DNA from: Sphingomonas sp. Ag1
GTDB lineage: Bacteria; Pseudomonadota; Alphaproteobacteria; Sphingomonadales; Sphingomonadaceae
Length of the DNA stretch: 64,000 bases
Reading direction: 5' to 3'
NCBI RefSeq assembly: GCF_000980895.1
Contig: NZ_LAZX01000080.1
Location: forward strand, 1-64,000
Both the position numbers and the translations under genes were made by a program. The notes under the pieces are model-generated. The model was given only the letters and a program-made list of their open reading frames with translations. It was not told where the DNA came from and did not search any database. Positions 1 to 9,145 of this stretch are shown piece by piece (within the stretch, counting starts at the first letter, position 1; each line of letters starts with the position of its first letter).

Positions 1-165
1 AAACCCGGGGCGGTTCAGGTCTAATCTCGGTCCAGAGGCTAGGAAGTATAGTCCAATATTAACTAGAAGAACCCGGTCTAGTGACCATATCGAAGCCGGA
101 TAGGTTCGAAATCAAACTGCCACTTTTGATAAGTTCTATCTACATTGTCAGTCGTTAACGACTGG
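1..165. other. AT-rich edge sequence, no gene seen
   Basis: This stretch lies downstream of the integrase gene and is visibly richer in A/T than the chromosomal genes to the right. No open frame, hairpin or tRNA is recognisable. It is probably the interior of the integrated element whose integrase follows, but the element itself lies outside the window. Confidence 0.4.
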
Positions 166-1466
166 TCAGAAGGCAACGTCATCGTAGCTTTCCTCAGCGC
201 CTATGACCTTATCGAAAACGGCGAGATCCTCGTCGTTTAGGCCTTTGTGCGAGCCTAAGACGTCGAGATAGACGAAGGTCGTTTCGTAACTTTTGTGCCC
301 TAGGTATTTTTGCACTTTTCTTAGGGGGTCTCCGAAGACGCTTTGTAAATTTCCGGTGTTGACGCCCCCTTGATCTTCTCGACTTCGCGACTCGCCTCGG
401 AGGCTGATAACGTCCTCCTTATCAGCGAACTGAGAAGGTATACCGCACTGGTGTGCCGCAATGTCTTCGGCGTCGCTTTGACCCCGGAACGCGCCTCGGC
501 GCGACGAAAGACATCCCCCCATCCGATCGTGCCTATTGGAAGCCCTTCCTGGTTCAACCAGAAATGGCCAGGATCCTCGACGTATTTACCGCTTTCGATC
601 GCTCGGGCGACCTGATCCTCTCGAAGTAAATCGCTGTACAAGCGCATACTGTCGACGGCTGTCTTAGAGATCCGAACCTGTCGACCCTTGTATCCTTTTG
701 CGGCATTGGGGCTGACGTCGTAAGAGATGCTGCGACTTGGCGTATCACGAACGGCTTGACGCGTAGGCAGTTGCGCGATTCTGTACTCGTTGCCTTCTGT
801 TAGCCGTGCTGCGGTGGTCAGGAGGAAGTTGGCGAACGCGACATTGCGCAGCCCGTACCGACCAAACGCGAGGCCGACATCCCTAAACCGCTCGAATTGC
901 TTTAGCGTAATCAAATCGGGGTCTTCACGCGACGACTGGGCGCCCCTGTTGTACCCAGCCAAGGCAGGCGAGCTGCATGGGTTGTCGGTTCGGTACCCCT
1001 CAAGAATGACGGCGTCGAAGAGGGACTTCAGTGCCGATGCTTCGCTGTTCCATGAGATCGGTTCTATGCCTGATCCCATCCGGACGCGTTTGTAGCGAGC
1101 GAGGTCCGTCGACTTCACTGACTCAAAATCAAGGCCTTGCTCGCTGAGGAAGCGGATCAGGCGGACTGCATGCCGCCCGTAGCTAGACATGGTGGTGCGC
1201 CCGGATGTCTGGCCGGAGAACGTCCGCAACACGCCGGTTAGATAGGTGTCGATCGTCCCGTCGTTAGCAAGGATGAACGGCACGCGATCATCCACGCCAG
1301 CGGTGACCAATGCGCGCCTAGCTGTCGCCCGGAATGTTGAGCGCCAAGCGTCATCAAATCGCTTTCCGAGAACATGCTCAGGAAGGTCGAGATCCAGAAG
1401 CTCGAATCGGGTGAAAACAAGGTCCACGTGGCAGTTTCCGATGAGACACCGCAAGCTGCCACGCAT
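166..1466 (-). pseudogene. Tyrosine recombinase (phage/island integrase), frameshifted
   Basis: The upstream frame (1466 down to about 365) carries the SAM-like core-binding domain and most of the catalytic domain: the first catalytic Arg in TTAARLTE and the LRHT box, where the usual His two residues before LRHT is Lys (TPKTLRHT). That frame runs out in an unrelated tail and stop near 321. The missing C-terminus, with LGHKSYETTFVYL holding the third-box His and the nucleophilic Tyr, sits in another frame ending at the stop at 166-168. The frames meet at a run of five G on the coding strand (365-369); one extra G fuses them into a complete integrase of about 430 residues. As read, the product lacks its Tyr and would be inactive. 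The gene and the first 165 bases are AT-richer than the rest of the window, fitting the edge of an integrated element. A programmed -1 slip on the G run or an assembly error are alternatives. Confidence 0.8.
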
Positions 1467-1541
1467 TTTAGAGCACCGTCAAGGATCCACTTATCATTGC
1501 AATACGGTCCGTCTCGCACAATGAGACATTTACAAACTCTT

Positions 1542-3443
1542 TTACTGACAGGCGAGGCACTCGTCATAATCGGTCGTTTCGCCCAGATCGAACTTGGGCT
1601 TCTCGATCGTGTTGTCGGCCTCCACGCCGCCAGCAAAGCCGGCGCGCTGCACGCTCTTGGAGCGCAGATAATAGAGCGACTTGATGCCCAGTTCCCACGC
1701 GCGGAAGTGAAGCATCAGCAGATCCCACTTCTCGACGTCCGCCGGGATGAACAGGTTCAGCGACTGGGCCTGGTCTATATAAGGCGAACGATCGCCGGCC
1801 AGTTCCAGCAGCCAGCGCTGGTCGATCTCGAAGCTGGTCTTGAAGCAATCCTTCTCTTCCTGGCTGAGGAAGTCGAGGTGCTGCACGCTGCCGCCATGCT
1901 CGAGGATCGAGTTCCAGACGCTGTCCGCGTTCTTGCTCTTCTCGTTGAGCAGCTTCTCCAGATACGGGTTCTTCACCGCGAAGCTGCCGGACAGCGTCTT
2001 GTGGGTGTAGATGTTGGCCGGGATCGGCTCGATGCAGGCGGACGTGCCACCGCAGATGATCGAGATCGACGCGGTCGGCGCGATCGCCATCTTGCAGCTG
2101 AACCGCTCCATCACGCCCATGTCGGCCGCATCGGGGCAGGGGCCACGCTCGGCCGCCAGCGTCATCGATGCCTGGTTCACCTGCGCATTGATGTGCTTGA
2201 AGATGCGCAGGTTCCAGCTCTTCGCCATCGCGCCTTCCATCGGCAGGCCGCGTGCCTGGAGGAAGGAGTGGAAGCCCATGACGCCAAGGCCGACCGAGCG
2301 CTCACGCGCCGCGGAGTAAGCCGCACGCTCCATGCCCGGCTCATGCCGGTCGATATAATCCTGCAGCACATTGTCGAGGAAGCGCATCACGTCCTCGATG
2401 AACTGCTTGTCGTCCTTCCACTGGTCCCACGTCTCCAGGTTGAGCGAGGAGAGGCAGCAGACCGCGGTGCGATCATTGCCGAGATGGTCGCGGCCCGTCG
2501 GCAGCGTGATCTCGCTGCACAGGTTCGAGGTGGAGACCTTCAGGCCCAGGTCGCGGTGATGCTTGGGCATGTTCTTGTTCACGTGATCGGCGAACACGAT
2601 GTACGGCTCGCCGGTCGCCAAGCGAGTCTCGACCAGCTTCTGGAACAGGCTGCGCGCATCGACCTTGCCGCGGACGGTGCCATCCTTGGGGGACTTCAGC
2701 TCCCATTCGCCGCCGTCGCGCACCGCTTCCATGAACGCGTCGGGGATCAGCACGCCGTGGTGCAGGTTCAGCGCCTTGCGGTTGAAATCGCCCGAGGGCT
2801 TACGGATCTCGAGGAACTCCTCGATCTCCGGGTGCGACACGTCGAGATAGCAGGCGGCCGAGCCGCGGCGCAGCGAACCCTGGCTGATCGCCAGCGTCAG
2901 GCTGTCCATCACGCGCACGAAGGGGATGATGCCGCTGGTCTTGCCGTTGAGGCCGACCGGCTCACCGATGCCGCGCACATTGCCCCAATAGGTGCCGATG
3001 CCGCCGCCGCGCGACGCGAGCCAGACATTCTCGTTCCAGGTGTCGACGATGCCGTTCAGGCTGTCGGGCACGGAATTGAGGTAGCAGCTGATCGGCAGCC
3101 CGCGCCCGGTGCCGCCGTTCGACAGCACGGGCGTCGCCGGCATGAACCACAGGCGGCTGATGTAATCGTAGATGCGCTGCGCATGCGCGGCATCATCGGC
3201 GTAGGCGCTCGCGACGCGCACGAAGAGATCCTGATAGGATTCGCCCGGCAACAGGTAGCGATCCTGCAGCGTGTCCTTGCCGAAATCGGTCAACAGCGCA
3301 TCGCGCGAATGATCGACCTCGATCGGGTACGGCTTGCGCAACGCACCCTTGGTCGCGCTCGCTTCCGCTGCGCCCGTGCCCTCGGCACTTGCTACTAAGG
3401 TGTCGGTTGCCATGTTCGCCTCGTTCGCGTCTCTAAAATCCAT
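1542..3443 (-). CDS. nrdA: Ribonucleoside-diphosphate reductase class I, alpha subunit
   Basis: Catalytic subunit of class I ribonucleotide reductase, which reduces NDPs to dNDPs using a radical from the beta subunit. Visible residues: Cys120 in the SCYLNSVPDSL segment and Cys330 form the redox pair; the active-site loop NLCSEI gives Asn307, Cys309 and Glu311; the C-terminal ECLACQ supplies the Cys629/Cys632 pair reduced by thioredoxin or glutaredoxin. At 633 aa it is about 130 residues shorter than E. coli NrdA and has no recognisable N-terminal ATP-cone. Start taken at 3443, preceded by GGGGGAACGG; an internal ATG at 3413 behind GAGGCG is an alternative. The expected partner nrdB is not downstream; the gene is followed within 76 bases by the broken integrase. 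Confidence 0.95.
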   Translation of the reverse strand: MDFRDANEANMATDTLVASAEGTGAAEASATKGALRKPYPIEVDHSRDALLTDFGKDTLQDRYLLPGESYQDLFVRVASAYADDAAHAQRIYDYISRLWFMPATPVLSNGGTGRGLPISCYLNSVPDSLNGIVDTWNENVWLASRGGGIGTYWGNVRGIGEPVGLNGKTSGIIPFVRVMDSLTLAISQGSLRRGSAACYLDVSHPEIEEFLEIRKPSGDFNRKALNLHHGVLIPDAFMEAVRDGGEWELKSPKDGTVRGKVDARSLFQKLVETRLATGEPYIVFADHVNKNMPKHHRDLGLKVSTSNLCSEITLPTGRDHLGNDRTAVCCLSSLNLETWDQWKDDKQFIEDVMRFLDNVLQDYIDRHEPGMERAAYSAARERSVGLGVMGFHSFLQARGLPMEGAMAKSWNLRIFKHINAQVNQASMTLAAERGPCPDAADMGVMERFSCKMAIAPTASISIICGGTSACIEPIPANIYTHKTLSGSFAVKNPYLEKLLNEKSKNADSVWNSILEHGGSVQHLDFLSQEEKDCFKTSFEIDQRWLLELAGDRSPYIDQAQSLNLFIPADVEKWDLLMLHFRAWELGIKSLYYLRSKSVQRAGFAGGVEADNTIEKPKFDLGETTDYDECLACQ

Positions 3444-3869
3444 CGCCGCCGTTCCCCCAGTTGAGCTCGTCCGAATCGGAGGCGAGCCATCATGCTACAC
3501 CCGAACGCGCTTCACTAAGAACAAAAAGGGATCAATGTGGGTGCCTCGCCCGCATGTCCGTTCCCTTCAGCGGCAGAGCGGCCGCTATCTGTTCTACCAG
3601 CACTAGCGCCCGCCGTAGCAGTCTACCCCCACAGATTGTGGCAGAGCGCGCGAAGAGGCAAGGGGGAAGGTGGTCTCGAAGCGGCCATTTGAGTGCCGCT
3701 CCGTCGCCTCGCCATGCGGCGACGCGTGGACTTCCGCGGGGTTCGCGAATTGCAAGGCTGAAGGTCGCGAGGGAAAAATTTTCCCGGGCTTGTGGCGCGG
3801 CGCCGGACATGCGGCCGGGGCGGGTCTAACGCGCCGCTCGCGCTCCCGAGCAGCGCAGAACTGCGGCGC
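3444..3869. promoter_or_regulatory. 426-bp gap: nrdA upstream region
   Basis: No convincing gene; the short frames here lack conserved features. It should hold the nrdA promoter and the end of the GGDEF/EAL transcript. Two sites stand out: a degenerate LexA-type box at 3519-3533 (GAAC-N7-GATC, one base off GAAC-N7-GAAC) and a small perfect inverted repeat CCACA-GAT-TGTGG at 3629-3641. Neither has a proven regulator. Confidence 0.4.
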
Positions 3870-6509
3870 TCAGCCTGCCTTGCGCAGCGTGCGCGGCTGC
3901 GCCGGCGACAGGCGCTCCATGTCGAAATGGCGGGCGAATTCCAGCCCGGCGCGGTCCTCGTCGACCCAGCGGATCACGGCGGGGAACATCTCCTCCTCGA
4001 CCAGCTCGATCCGCACCTCGGCGCCGACCGCCTCTTCCGGAAAGTCGACGCCGTCGATCATCACCCCGGTCGCCGACAGGTTGCGGATCCGCACCTCACC
4101 GGTGTCGCTGCCGACCTCGAGCCGCGCCGATCGCAGCACGGTAGACCGCGCGGCGCGGCTGACGCGATGGCCAACCGCAAGCGCTGCGCCGTCCTGTTCG
4201 CGGAACAGCGCCAGCATCTCAGCGGCGCGGCCGGGGCGGCCATAGACGAAGCCCTGGATGTGGCTGCAGCCAAGGTCTCGGATCAGCGCGATCTCGTCCT
4301 GCTGCTCGACGCCCTCGGCGGTGGTTTCCATCCCCAGCGTCTCTGCCAGAGTCACGATCGCGCGGATGATCGCCGCGTTGCGGTTACCGGCCTGGATCGC
4401 ACCGCGCACGAAGCTCTGGTCGATCTTGATCTTGTCGAATGGCGCCTTCTTCAGATAGCCGAGCGAGGAATAGCCGGTGCCGAAATCGTCGAGCGCCAGG
4501 CGAACCCCGATCCCCTTCAGCGCCCGGAACATGTGGCTGGAGGAGGAATCGTCGGTCAGGAAGACGCTTTCGGTGATTTCCAGCTCCAGTCGGCTGGCGG
4601 CGAGACCGGCGGAGGCAATCGCGCTGGTGACGATCGCCGGCAGCGCGGGATTGGCGAACTGGATCGCCGAGACGTTGACGGCGATGCGGACCGGGTCGGG
4701 CCATTGCGCCGCTTCCGCGCAGGCGGTGCGCAGGACCCACTCGCCGATCGCCTCAATCATCCCGCATTCCTCCGCGATCGGGATGAAGTCGGCCGGGCTG
4801 ACCGCGCCGCGGATCGGATGCACCCAACGCAGCAGCGCTTCATAGCCGACCACGCGCTCGCTGCTGGTTGAAACGACGGGCTGATAGACAAGGTGGAATT
4901 CGTCGTTGGCGAGCGCCTGGCGAAGGTCGTCCTCCAGCCGCTTGCGGTTCTGCGCGCCGGCCAGCATCTCCTCGCGGAAGAAGCGTGAAACGCCGCGGCC
5001 GTCCGCCTTGGCGGCGTAGAGCGCGAGGTCGGCATTGCGGATCAACGTCTCGCTGTCATTGCCATGTTCGGGCGCGATGGCGATGCCGATCGAACAGCCG
5101 ATCGACACTGACGAGCCGCCCAGGAAATAGGGCTGCGACAAGGCGGCGATGATCTGCTGCGCCAGCGCGCCCAGACGTTCGCGATTGCCCTCGCGCGGCA
5201 GGACGACCTGAAACTCGTCGCCGCCCAGGCGCCCGACGAGGCCCGCGTCGCCGACGCTCTGCTGCAGCCGATGGGCGACCTGTTTCAGCAGTTCGTCGCC
5301 CATCTGGTGGCCGAGCGTGTCGTTCACCGCCTTGAACCGGTCGAGGTCGAGCAGCAGCAGCGCGTTGGTGCTGCGTGCGCCCGTGACTGGCGCCAGCGTC
5401 TGATCGAGCGACAGGCGCATCCGCTGGCGATTGGCGAGGCCGGTCAGGCTGTCGAACAGTGCCAGCCGCGTGATCTCCGCATCGGCACGACGCTTTTCGG
5501 TGAGGTCGGAGCCGAAGCCGATGAAGCCGTGGAATCGGCCAAGATCGTCCAGCAGCGGCCGGCCGGAGATCGACCACCATCGGTCGCCGCCCGCCTCGAA
5601 CGCGGGGCGCACCGAATAATCGGAGAAGCTGGTGCGCGCCGACAGGTGAAAGGTCAGCGTCCGCTCGGTATCCGCCATGGTCGAATCGACGCGGAAAACC
5701 TCCACCAGCCGCTGGCCCAGCGGCATGAAGCCAAGCGTCTGCAACTCGTTGACCAGCTTGCCGCTGAGGTGAACCAGGCAGCCATAACGGTCGGTCTGCC
5801 AGAACCAGCCCGTGCTGTGGCTTTCATATTCCGCGATCAGCCGGACCGCGAGGACTCGGTCACGCTCCTCCTGCTCGCGCGTGCCCAGCGCCCGATGATC
5901 GCGCCGCGCCATGCGCAACACGCCGGCCAGCAACAAGGTGGCGAGCACGATCGCGGCGGCCGACGCTGCGCCCAGTCCCGCGTTCACCGGCACCAGCATC
6001 GCCAGCGTGAGCGCCAGGGCGAGCGAGGCGACGCGCACAGAATGAAGCACAATCGCCGCCATGATGATCGCGCCGAAGCAGGTGACGAAGGCGGTGACCT
6101 GAAGCGATCCGCCGGGCAGATGCTGTATCACCGCAAGCTGCAGCGACAGCGCCGCGGACAGTAAAGCGACCAGAGTCGTCAGGATCGTCACGCGGCGATG
6201 CGGCGGCAGCGCCCGGGCGGCGGGGAGGGCAAGCAATCCCCAGATCATCAGCGGCAGGACCGCGAGCAGCGGCAGCAGCCCCACGGTGCGCGCAGTGGGC
6301 GTGCCGCTCAGGCCAAGCGCCAGCGCCAGCCCGGCCGTACCCAGCAGCAGCACCGCGGCAACGACGGGCCACAAGGCGGCGACGTCATTGAGCCGTTTTT
6401 CGGTCGCCTCGTTGATCGCGTCATGGCCGGTGGCGACAAGCCCCAGCGCCTCAGCGAGGCGGGGCTGCTCCGGCGCGAGCGGGCGCGGTGTACGGCGTAC
6501 GAATCCCAT
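3870..6509 (-). CDS. Membrane PAS-GGDEF-EAL-PilZ cyclic-di-GMP protein
   Basis: An 879-aa dual-domain cyclic-di-GMP enzyme anchored in the inner membrane. Order: hydrophobic N-terminal region with several membrane helices (about 45-200), a PAS-like sensor (about 225-345, ending in DLTEKRRADAE), a GGDEF domain with intact GGDEF, an EAL domain with intact EAL (YEALLRW) and the DDFGTGYSS loop, and a C-terminal PilZ-like domain (about 770-870) with the NLSATG signature. Both catalytic motifs are intact, so synthesis, degradation or both are possible. The product-inhibition site before GGDEF reads SVGD instead of RxxD. Transcribed alone, divergently from fumarase. Its signal and targets cannot be told from sequence; it probably tunes motility or biofilm. 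Confidence 0.93.
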   Translation of the reverse strand: MGFVRRTPRPLAPEQPRLAEALGLVATGHDAINEATEKRLNDVAALWPVVAAVLLLGTAGLALALGLSGTPTARTVGLLPLLAVLPLMIWGLLALPAARALPPHRRVTILTTLVALLSAALSLQLAVIQHLPGGSLQVTAFVTCFGAIIMAAIVLHSVRVASLALALTLAMLVPVNAGLGAASAAAIVLATLLLAGVLRMARRDHRALGTREQEERDRVLAVRLIAEYESHSTGWFWQTDRYGCLVHLSGKLVNELQTLGFMPLGQRLVEVFRVDSTMADTERTLTFHLSARTSFSDYSVRPAFEAGGDRWWSISGRPLLDDLGRFHGFIGFGSDLTEKRRADAEITRLALFDSLTGLANRQRMRLSLDQTLAPVTGARSTNALLLLDLDRFKAVNDTLGHQMGDELLKQVAHRLQQSVGDAGLVGRLGGDEFQVVLPREGNRERLGALAQQIIAALSQPYFLGGSSVSIGCSIGIAIAPEHGNDSETLIRNADLALYAAKADGRGVSRFFREEMLAGAQNRKRLEDDLRQALANDEFHLVYQPVVSTSSERVVGYEALLRWVHPIRGAVSPADFIPIAEECGMIEAIGEWVLRTACAEAAQWPDPVRIAVNVSAIQFANPALPAIVTSAIASAGLAASRLELEITESVFLTDDSSSSHMFRALKGIGVRLALDDFGTGYSSLGYLKKAPFDKIKIDQSFVRGAIQAGNRNAAIIRAIVTLAETLGMETTAEGVEQQDEIALIRDLGCSHIQGFVYGRPGRAAEMLALFREQDGAALAVGHRVSRAARSTVLRSARLEVGSDTGEVRIRNLSATGVMIDGVDFPEEAVGAEVRIELVEEEMFPAVIRWVDEDRAGLEFARHFDMERLSPAQPRTLRKAG

Positions 6510-6610
6510 TCCGCCGACCCTAGGGGGAGAGGATTGGCAAAACGTTTATGGCTTGTGGTGCCCGCACGCCCCGTTGCGCGGCGCATTCTGAGGCCATAGT
6601 GCAGCGCGTC

Positions 6611-8134
6611 ATGACCACGACGATCCGCGCCGCAGACCTGATCGAGAGCGTTGCCGATGCGCTCCAGTTCATCAGTTACTATCACCCGATGGATTACATC
6701 CGCGCCTTGGGCGACGCCTATGAGGCGGAGCAGGGCCCTGCCGCGAAGGACGCGATCGCGCAGATCCTGACCAACAGCCGCATGTGCGCGGAAGGCCACC
6801 GGCCGATCTGCCAGGACACCGGCATCGTCAACGTGTTCGTCAAATGGGGCATGGACTGCCGCATCGACGACACCAATCGCTCGATGCAGGAAATCGTCGA
6901 TGAGGGCGTGCGCCGGGCATATCTGAACCCGGAGAACAAGCTGCGCGCCTCCGTCCTCGCCGATCCCGCCTTCACCCGCCGCAACACCAAGGACAACACG
7001 CCCTGCGTGCTCCACGTCGAGATGGTGCCGGGCAGCAAGGTTTCGGTCGACGTCGCGGCCAAGGGCGGCGGCAGCGAAAACAAGTCCAAGTTCAAGATGA
7101 TGAACCCCAGCGACTCGATCGTCGACTGGGTGCTGGAGATGCTGCCGCAGATGGGCGCCGGCTGGTGCCCTCCGGGCATGCTCGGCATCGGCATCGGCGG
7201 CACGGCGGAGCATTGCGTGCTCCTCGCCAAGAAGGCGCTGATGGAGCCGATCGATATGGGCCCGCTGAAGGCACGCGGCCCGAAGAATGATATCGAGGCG
7301 CTGCGCATCGAGATCTTCGACAAGGTCAATGCGCTGGGCATCGGTGCGCAGGGCCTCGGCGGGCTGTCGACCATCCTCGACGTGAAGATCATGGACGCGC
7401 CGTGCCATGCCGCGGGCAAGCCGGTGGCGATGATCCCGAACTGCGCCGCCACCCGCCACGCGCATTTCACGCTCGACGGCAGCGGCCCGGCATATCTCGA
7501 GACGCCGAAACTCGACGAATGGCCCAAGGTCAACTGGACGCCGGACAAGGCCGCGATCCGCGTCGATCTCGATACGCTGACGCCCGAGATGGTCCGCTCG
7601 TGGAAGCAGGGCGATCGCCTGCTCCTGAACGGCAAGATGCTGACCGGGCGTGACGCCGCGCACAAGCGGATCAAGGACATGCTCGACGCCGGCGAGGAGC
7701 TGCCGGTCGAGTTCAAGGGCCGCGTGATCTATTACGTCGGCCCGGTCGATCCGGTCGGCGAGGAAGTGGTCGGCCCGGCCGGCCCCACGACCGCCACGCG
7801 GATGGACAAGTTCACGCGCATGATGCTCGACCAGGGCCTGCTCGCGATGGTCGGTAAGGCCGAGCGCGGGCCGGCGGCGACCGATGCGATCAAGGACGCC
7901 CAGAGCGCCTATCTGATGGCGGTCGGCGGTGCGGCCTATCTCGTCGCGCGCGCGATCAAGGGATCGAAGGTGGTCGGCTTCGAGGATCTCGGGATGGAGG
8001 CGATCTACGAGTTCGAGGTGGAGGACTTCCCGGTCACCGTCGCGGTCGACAGCGAAGGCAACAACGTCCACCAGCTCGCCCCACTCGTGTGGCGCGAGAA
8101 GATCGCCCGCGAGGGCCTGCTCCAGCCGGCATAA
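6611..8134 (+). CDS. Fumarate hydratase, class I (iron-sulfur)
   Basis: Interconverts fumarate and malate in the TCA cycle with a [4Fe-4S] cluster acting as a Lewis acid. The 507-aa protein has the class I architecture in one chain (N-terminal alpha-type domain followed by the beta-type domain). Cluster cysteines are visible in RPICQDTG (Cys67), GTAEHCVLL and PNCAATRHAHF; the GPAGPTTATRMD segment is typical of the C-terminal domain. Start chosen at the ATG opening MTTTIRAAD; an upstream in-frame start at 6548 would add 21 residues lacking family similarity. The ribosome site is weak. The esterase gene follows 28 bases later. Being an Fe-S fumarase, it should be oxygen sensitive compared with class II FumC. 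Confidence 0.93.
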   Translation: MTTTIRAADLIESVADALQFISYYHPMDYIRALGDAYEAEQGPAAKDAIAQILTNSRMCAEGHRPICQDTGIVNVFVKWGMDCRIDDTNRSMQEIVDEGVRRAYLNPENKLRASVLADPAFTRRNTKDNTPCVLHVEMVPGSKVSVDVAAKGGGSENKSKFKMMNPSDSIVDWVLEMLPQMGAGWCPPGMLGIGIGGTAEHCVLLAKKALMEPIDMGPLKARGPKNDIEALRIEIFDKVNALGIGAQGLGGLSTILDVKIMDAPCHAAGKPVAMIPNCAATRHAHFTLDGSGPAYLETPKLDEWPKVNWTPDKAAIRVDLDTLTPEMVRSWKQGDRLLLNGKMLTGRDAAHKRIKDMLDAGEELPVEFKGRVIYYVGPVDPVGEEVVGPAGPTTATRMDKFTRMMLDQGLLAMVGKAERGPAATDAIKDAQSAYLMAVGGAAYLVARAIKGSKVVGFEDLGMEAIYEFEVEDFPVTVAVDSEGNNVHQLAPLVWREKIAREGLLQPA

Positions 8135-8162
8135 GGACGCAGCAGCTACAGGAGACGGCGTC

Positions 8163-9101
8163 ATGAGCACGCGGCATCTGGTCGATCCCGAACTGTTGCC
8201 GCTGCTCGACCTGTGGCCGGCCGTGACCATGTCGGCGGAGGTGCTGGAGCAGGCGCGCAGCTGGCCCGCCCCGCCGCAGGCCGCTGACGATGACGGCGTG
8301 GTGATGGAGCGGATCAGCGTGCCCGGCCCGGCCGGCGCACCCGATCTCGGTCTCGTCATCTTCCGCCCGGCCGAGCCGGTGCCGAATGCCGGCGGCATCT
8401 GCCACATGCACGGCGGCGGCTTCGTGCTCGGCGCGCCGGAGGGCAGCGCCGCGCGGCTGCGCCCGATGGTCGCCGCGCTTGGCTGCGTCATCGTCTCAGT
8501 CGATTATCGCCTCGCGCCGGAGACGCCGTTCCCCGGCCCGATCGAGGATTGCTACGCCGGCCTCGCCTGGACCTTCGCCAATGCCGCGCGCCTCCGCATC
8601 GATCCGGCGCGGATCGGCGTGATGGGCGAAAGCGCCGGCGGTGGGCTGGCAGCCGCGCTGGCGCTGCTCGCCCGCGACCGCTGCGACTATCGCCTCGCCT
8701 TCCAGCACTTGCTTTATCCGATGATCGACGATCGCACCGGCGTGATCGAAGGCGACCCGCTGACCGGCGAGTTCATCTGGAGCCGCGAGAGCAACCGCTT
8801 TGGCTGGCAGGCGATGCTTGGCCAAGCGCCGGGCGGGGAGGGCGTCTCACCCTATGCCGCCGCGGCGCGCGCGGAGGACCTCACCGGCCTGCCGCCCACC
8901 TATATCGCGACGGGGAGCCTCGATCTCTTCCGCGACGAGAACATCGCCTACGCCCAGCGCCTCCTTGCCGCCGGCGTGCCGACCGAATTCCACATCTGGC
9001 CCGGCGCCATCCACGGCTTCGACGGCGCCCCCGACGCAGCGATCACGCGCGAGGCGAACCAGTCCCGAATTGCCGCGCTGCGTCGGGTGTTAAAACGCTA
9101 A
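8163..9101 (+). CDS. Alpha/beta hydrolase, hormone-sensitive lipase (family IV) esterase
   Basis: A 312-aa carboxylesterase of the hormone-sensitive-lipase-like family. The oxyanion-hole motif HGGG is at 83-86, the nucleophile Ser157 lies in GESAGG, and the other triad members are likely Asp254 (GSLDLFRDE) and His284 (GAIHGFDG). No signal peptide, so probably cytoplasmic. ATG at 8163 follows a good ribosome site (CAGGAGA). It starts just after the fumarase stop and is probably cotranscribed, though no functional link is obvious. Members of this family cleave short-chain esters, and some act on lactones or xenobiotics; the natural substrate is unknown. Confidence 0.9.
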   Translation: MSTRHLVDPELLPLLDLWPAVTMSAEVLEQARSWPAPPQAADDDGVVMERISVPGPAGAPDLGLVIFRPAEPVPNAGGICHMHGGGFVLGAPEGSAARLRPMVAALGCVIVSVDYRLAPETPFPGPIEDCYAGLAWTFANAARLRIDPARIGVMGESAGGGLAAALALLARDRCDYRLAFQHLLYPMIDDRTGVIEGDPLTGEFIWSRESNRFGWQAMLGQAPGGEGVSPYAAAARAEDLTGLPPTYIATGSLDLFRDENIAYAQRLLAAGVPTEFHIWPGAIHGFDGAPDAAITREANQSRIAALRRVLKR

Positions 9102-9145
9102 CTTCCGGGCCTCGGCACCGACCGTGAAGGTCCGCTTCGGGGTGG

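Noticed and set aside
1374..3398. Long open frame antisense to nrdA (674 codons)
   Set aside because: Typical GC-rich shadow frame; nrdA has every catalytic motif, and the antisense translation is Arg/His/Ala-rich with no fold-like pattern.
3532..3810. 92-codon frame in the nrdA upstream gap
   Set aside because: No ribosome site, no hydrophobic or conserved pattern, and it sits in the region needed for the nrdA promoter.
6308..8491. Long frame antisense to fumarase and esterase (727 codons)
   Set aside because: Covers two genes with intact catalytic motifs on the other strand; the translation is low-complexity Arg/His/Asp sequence.
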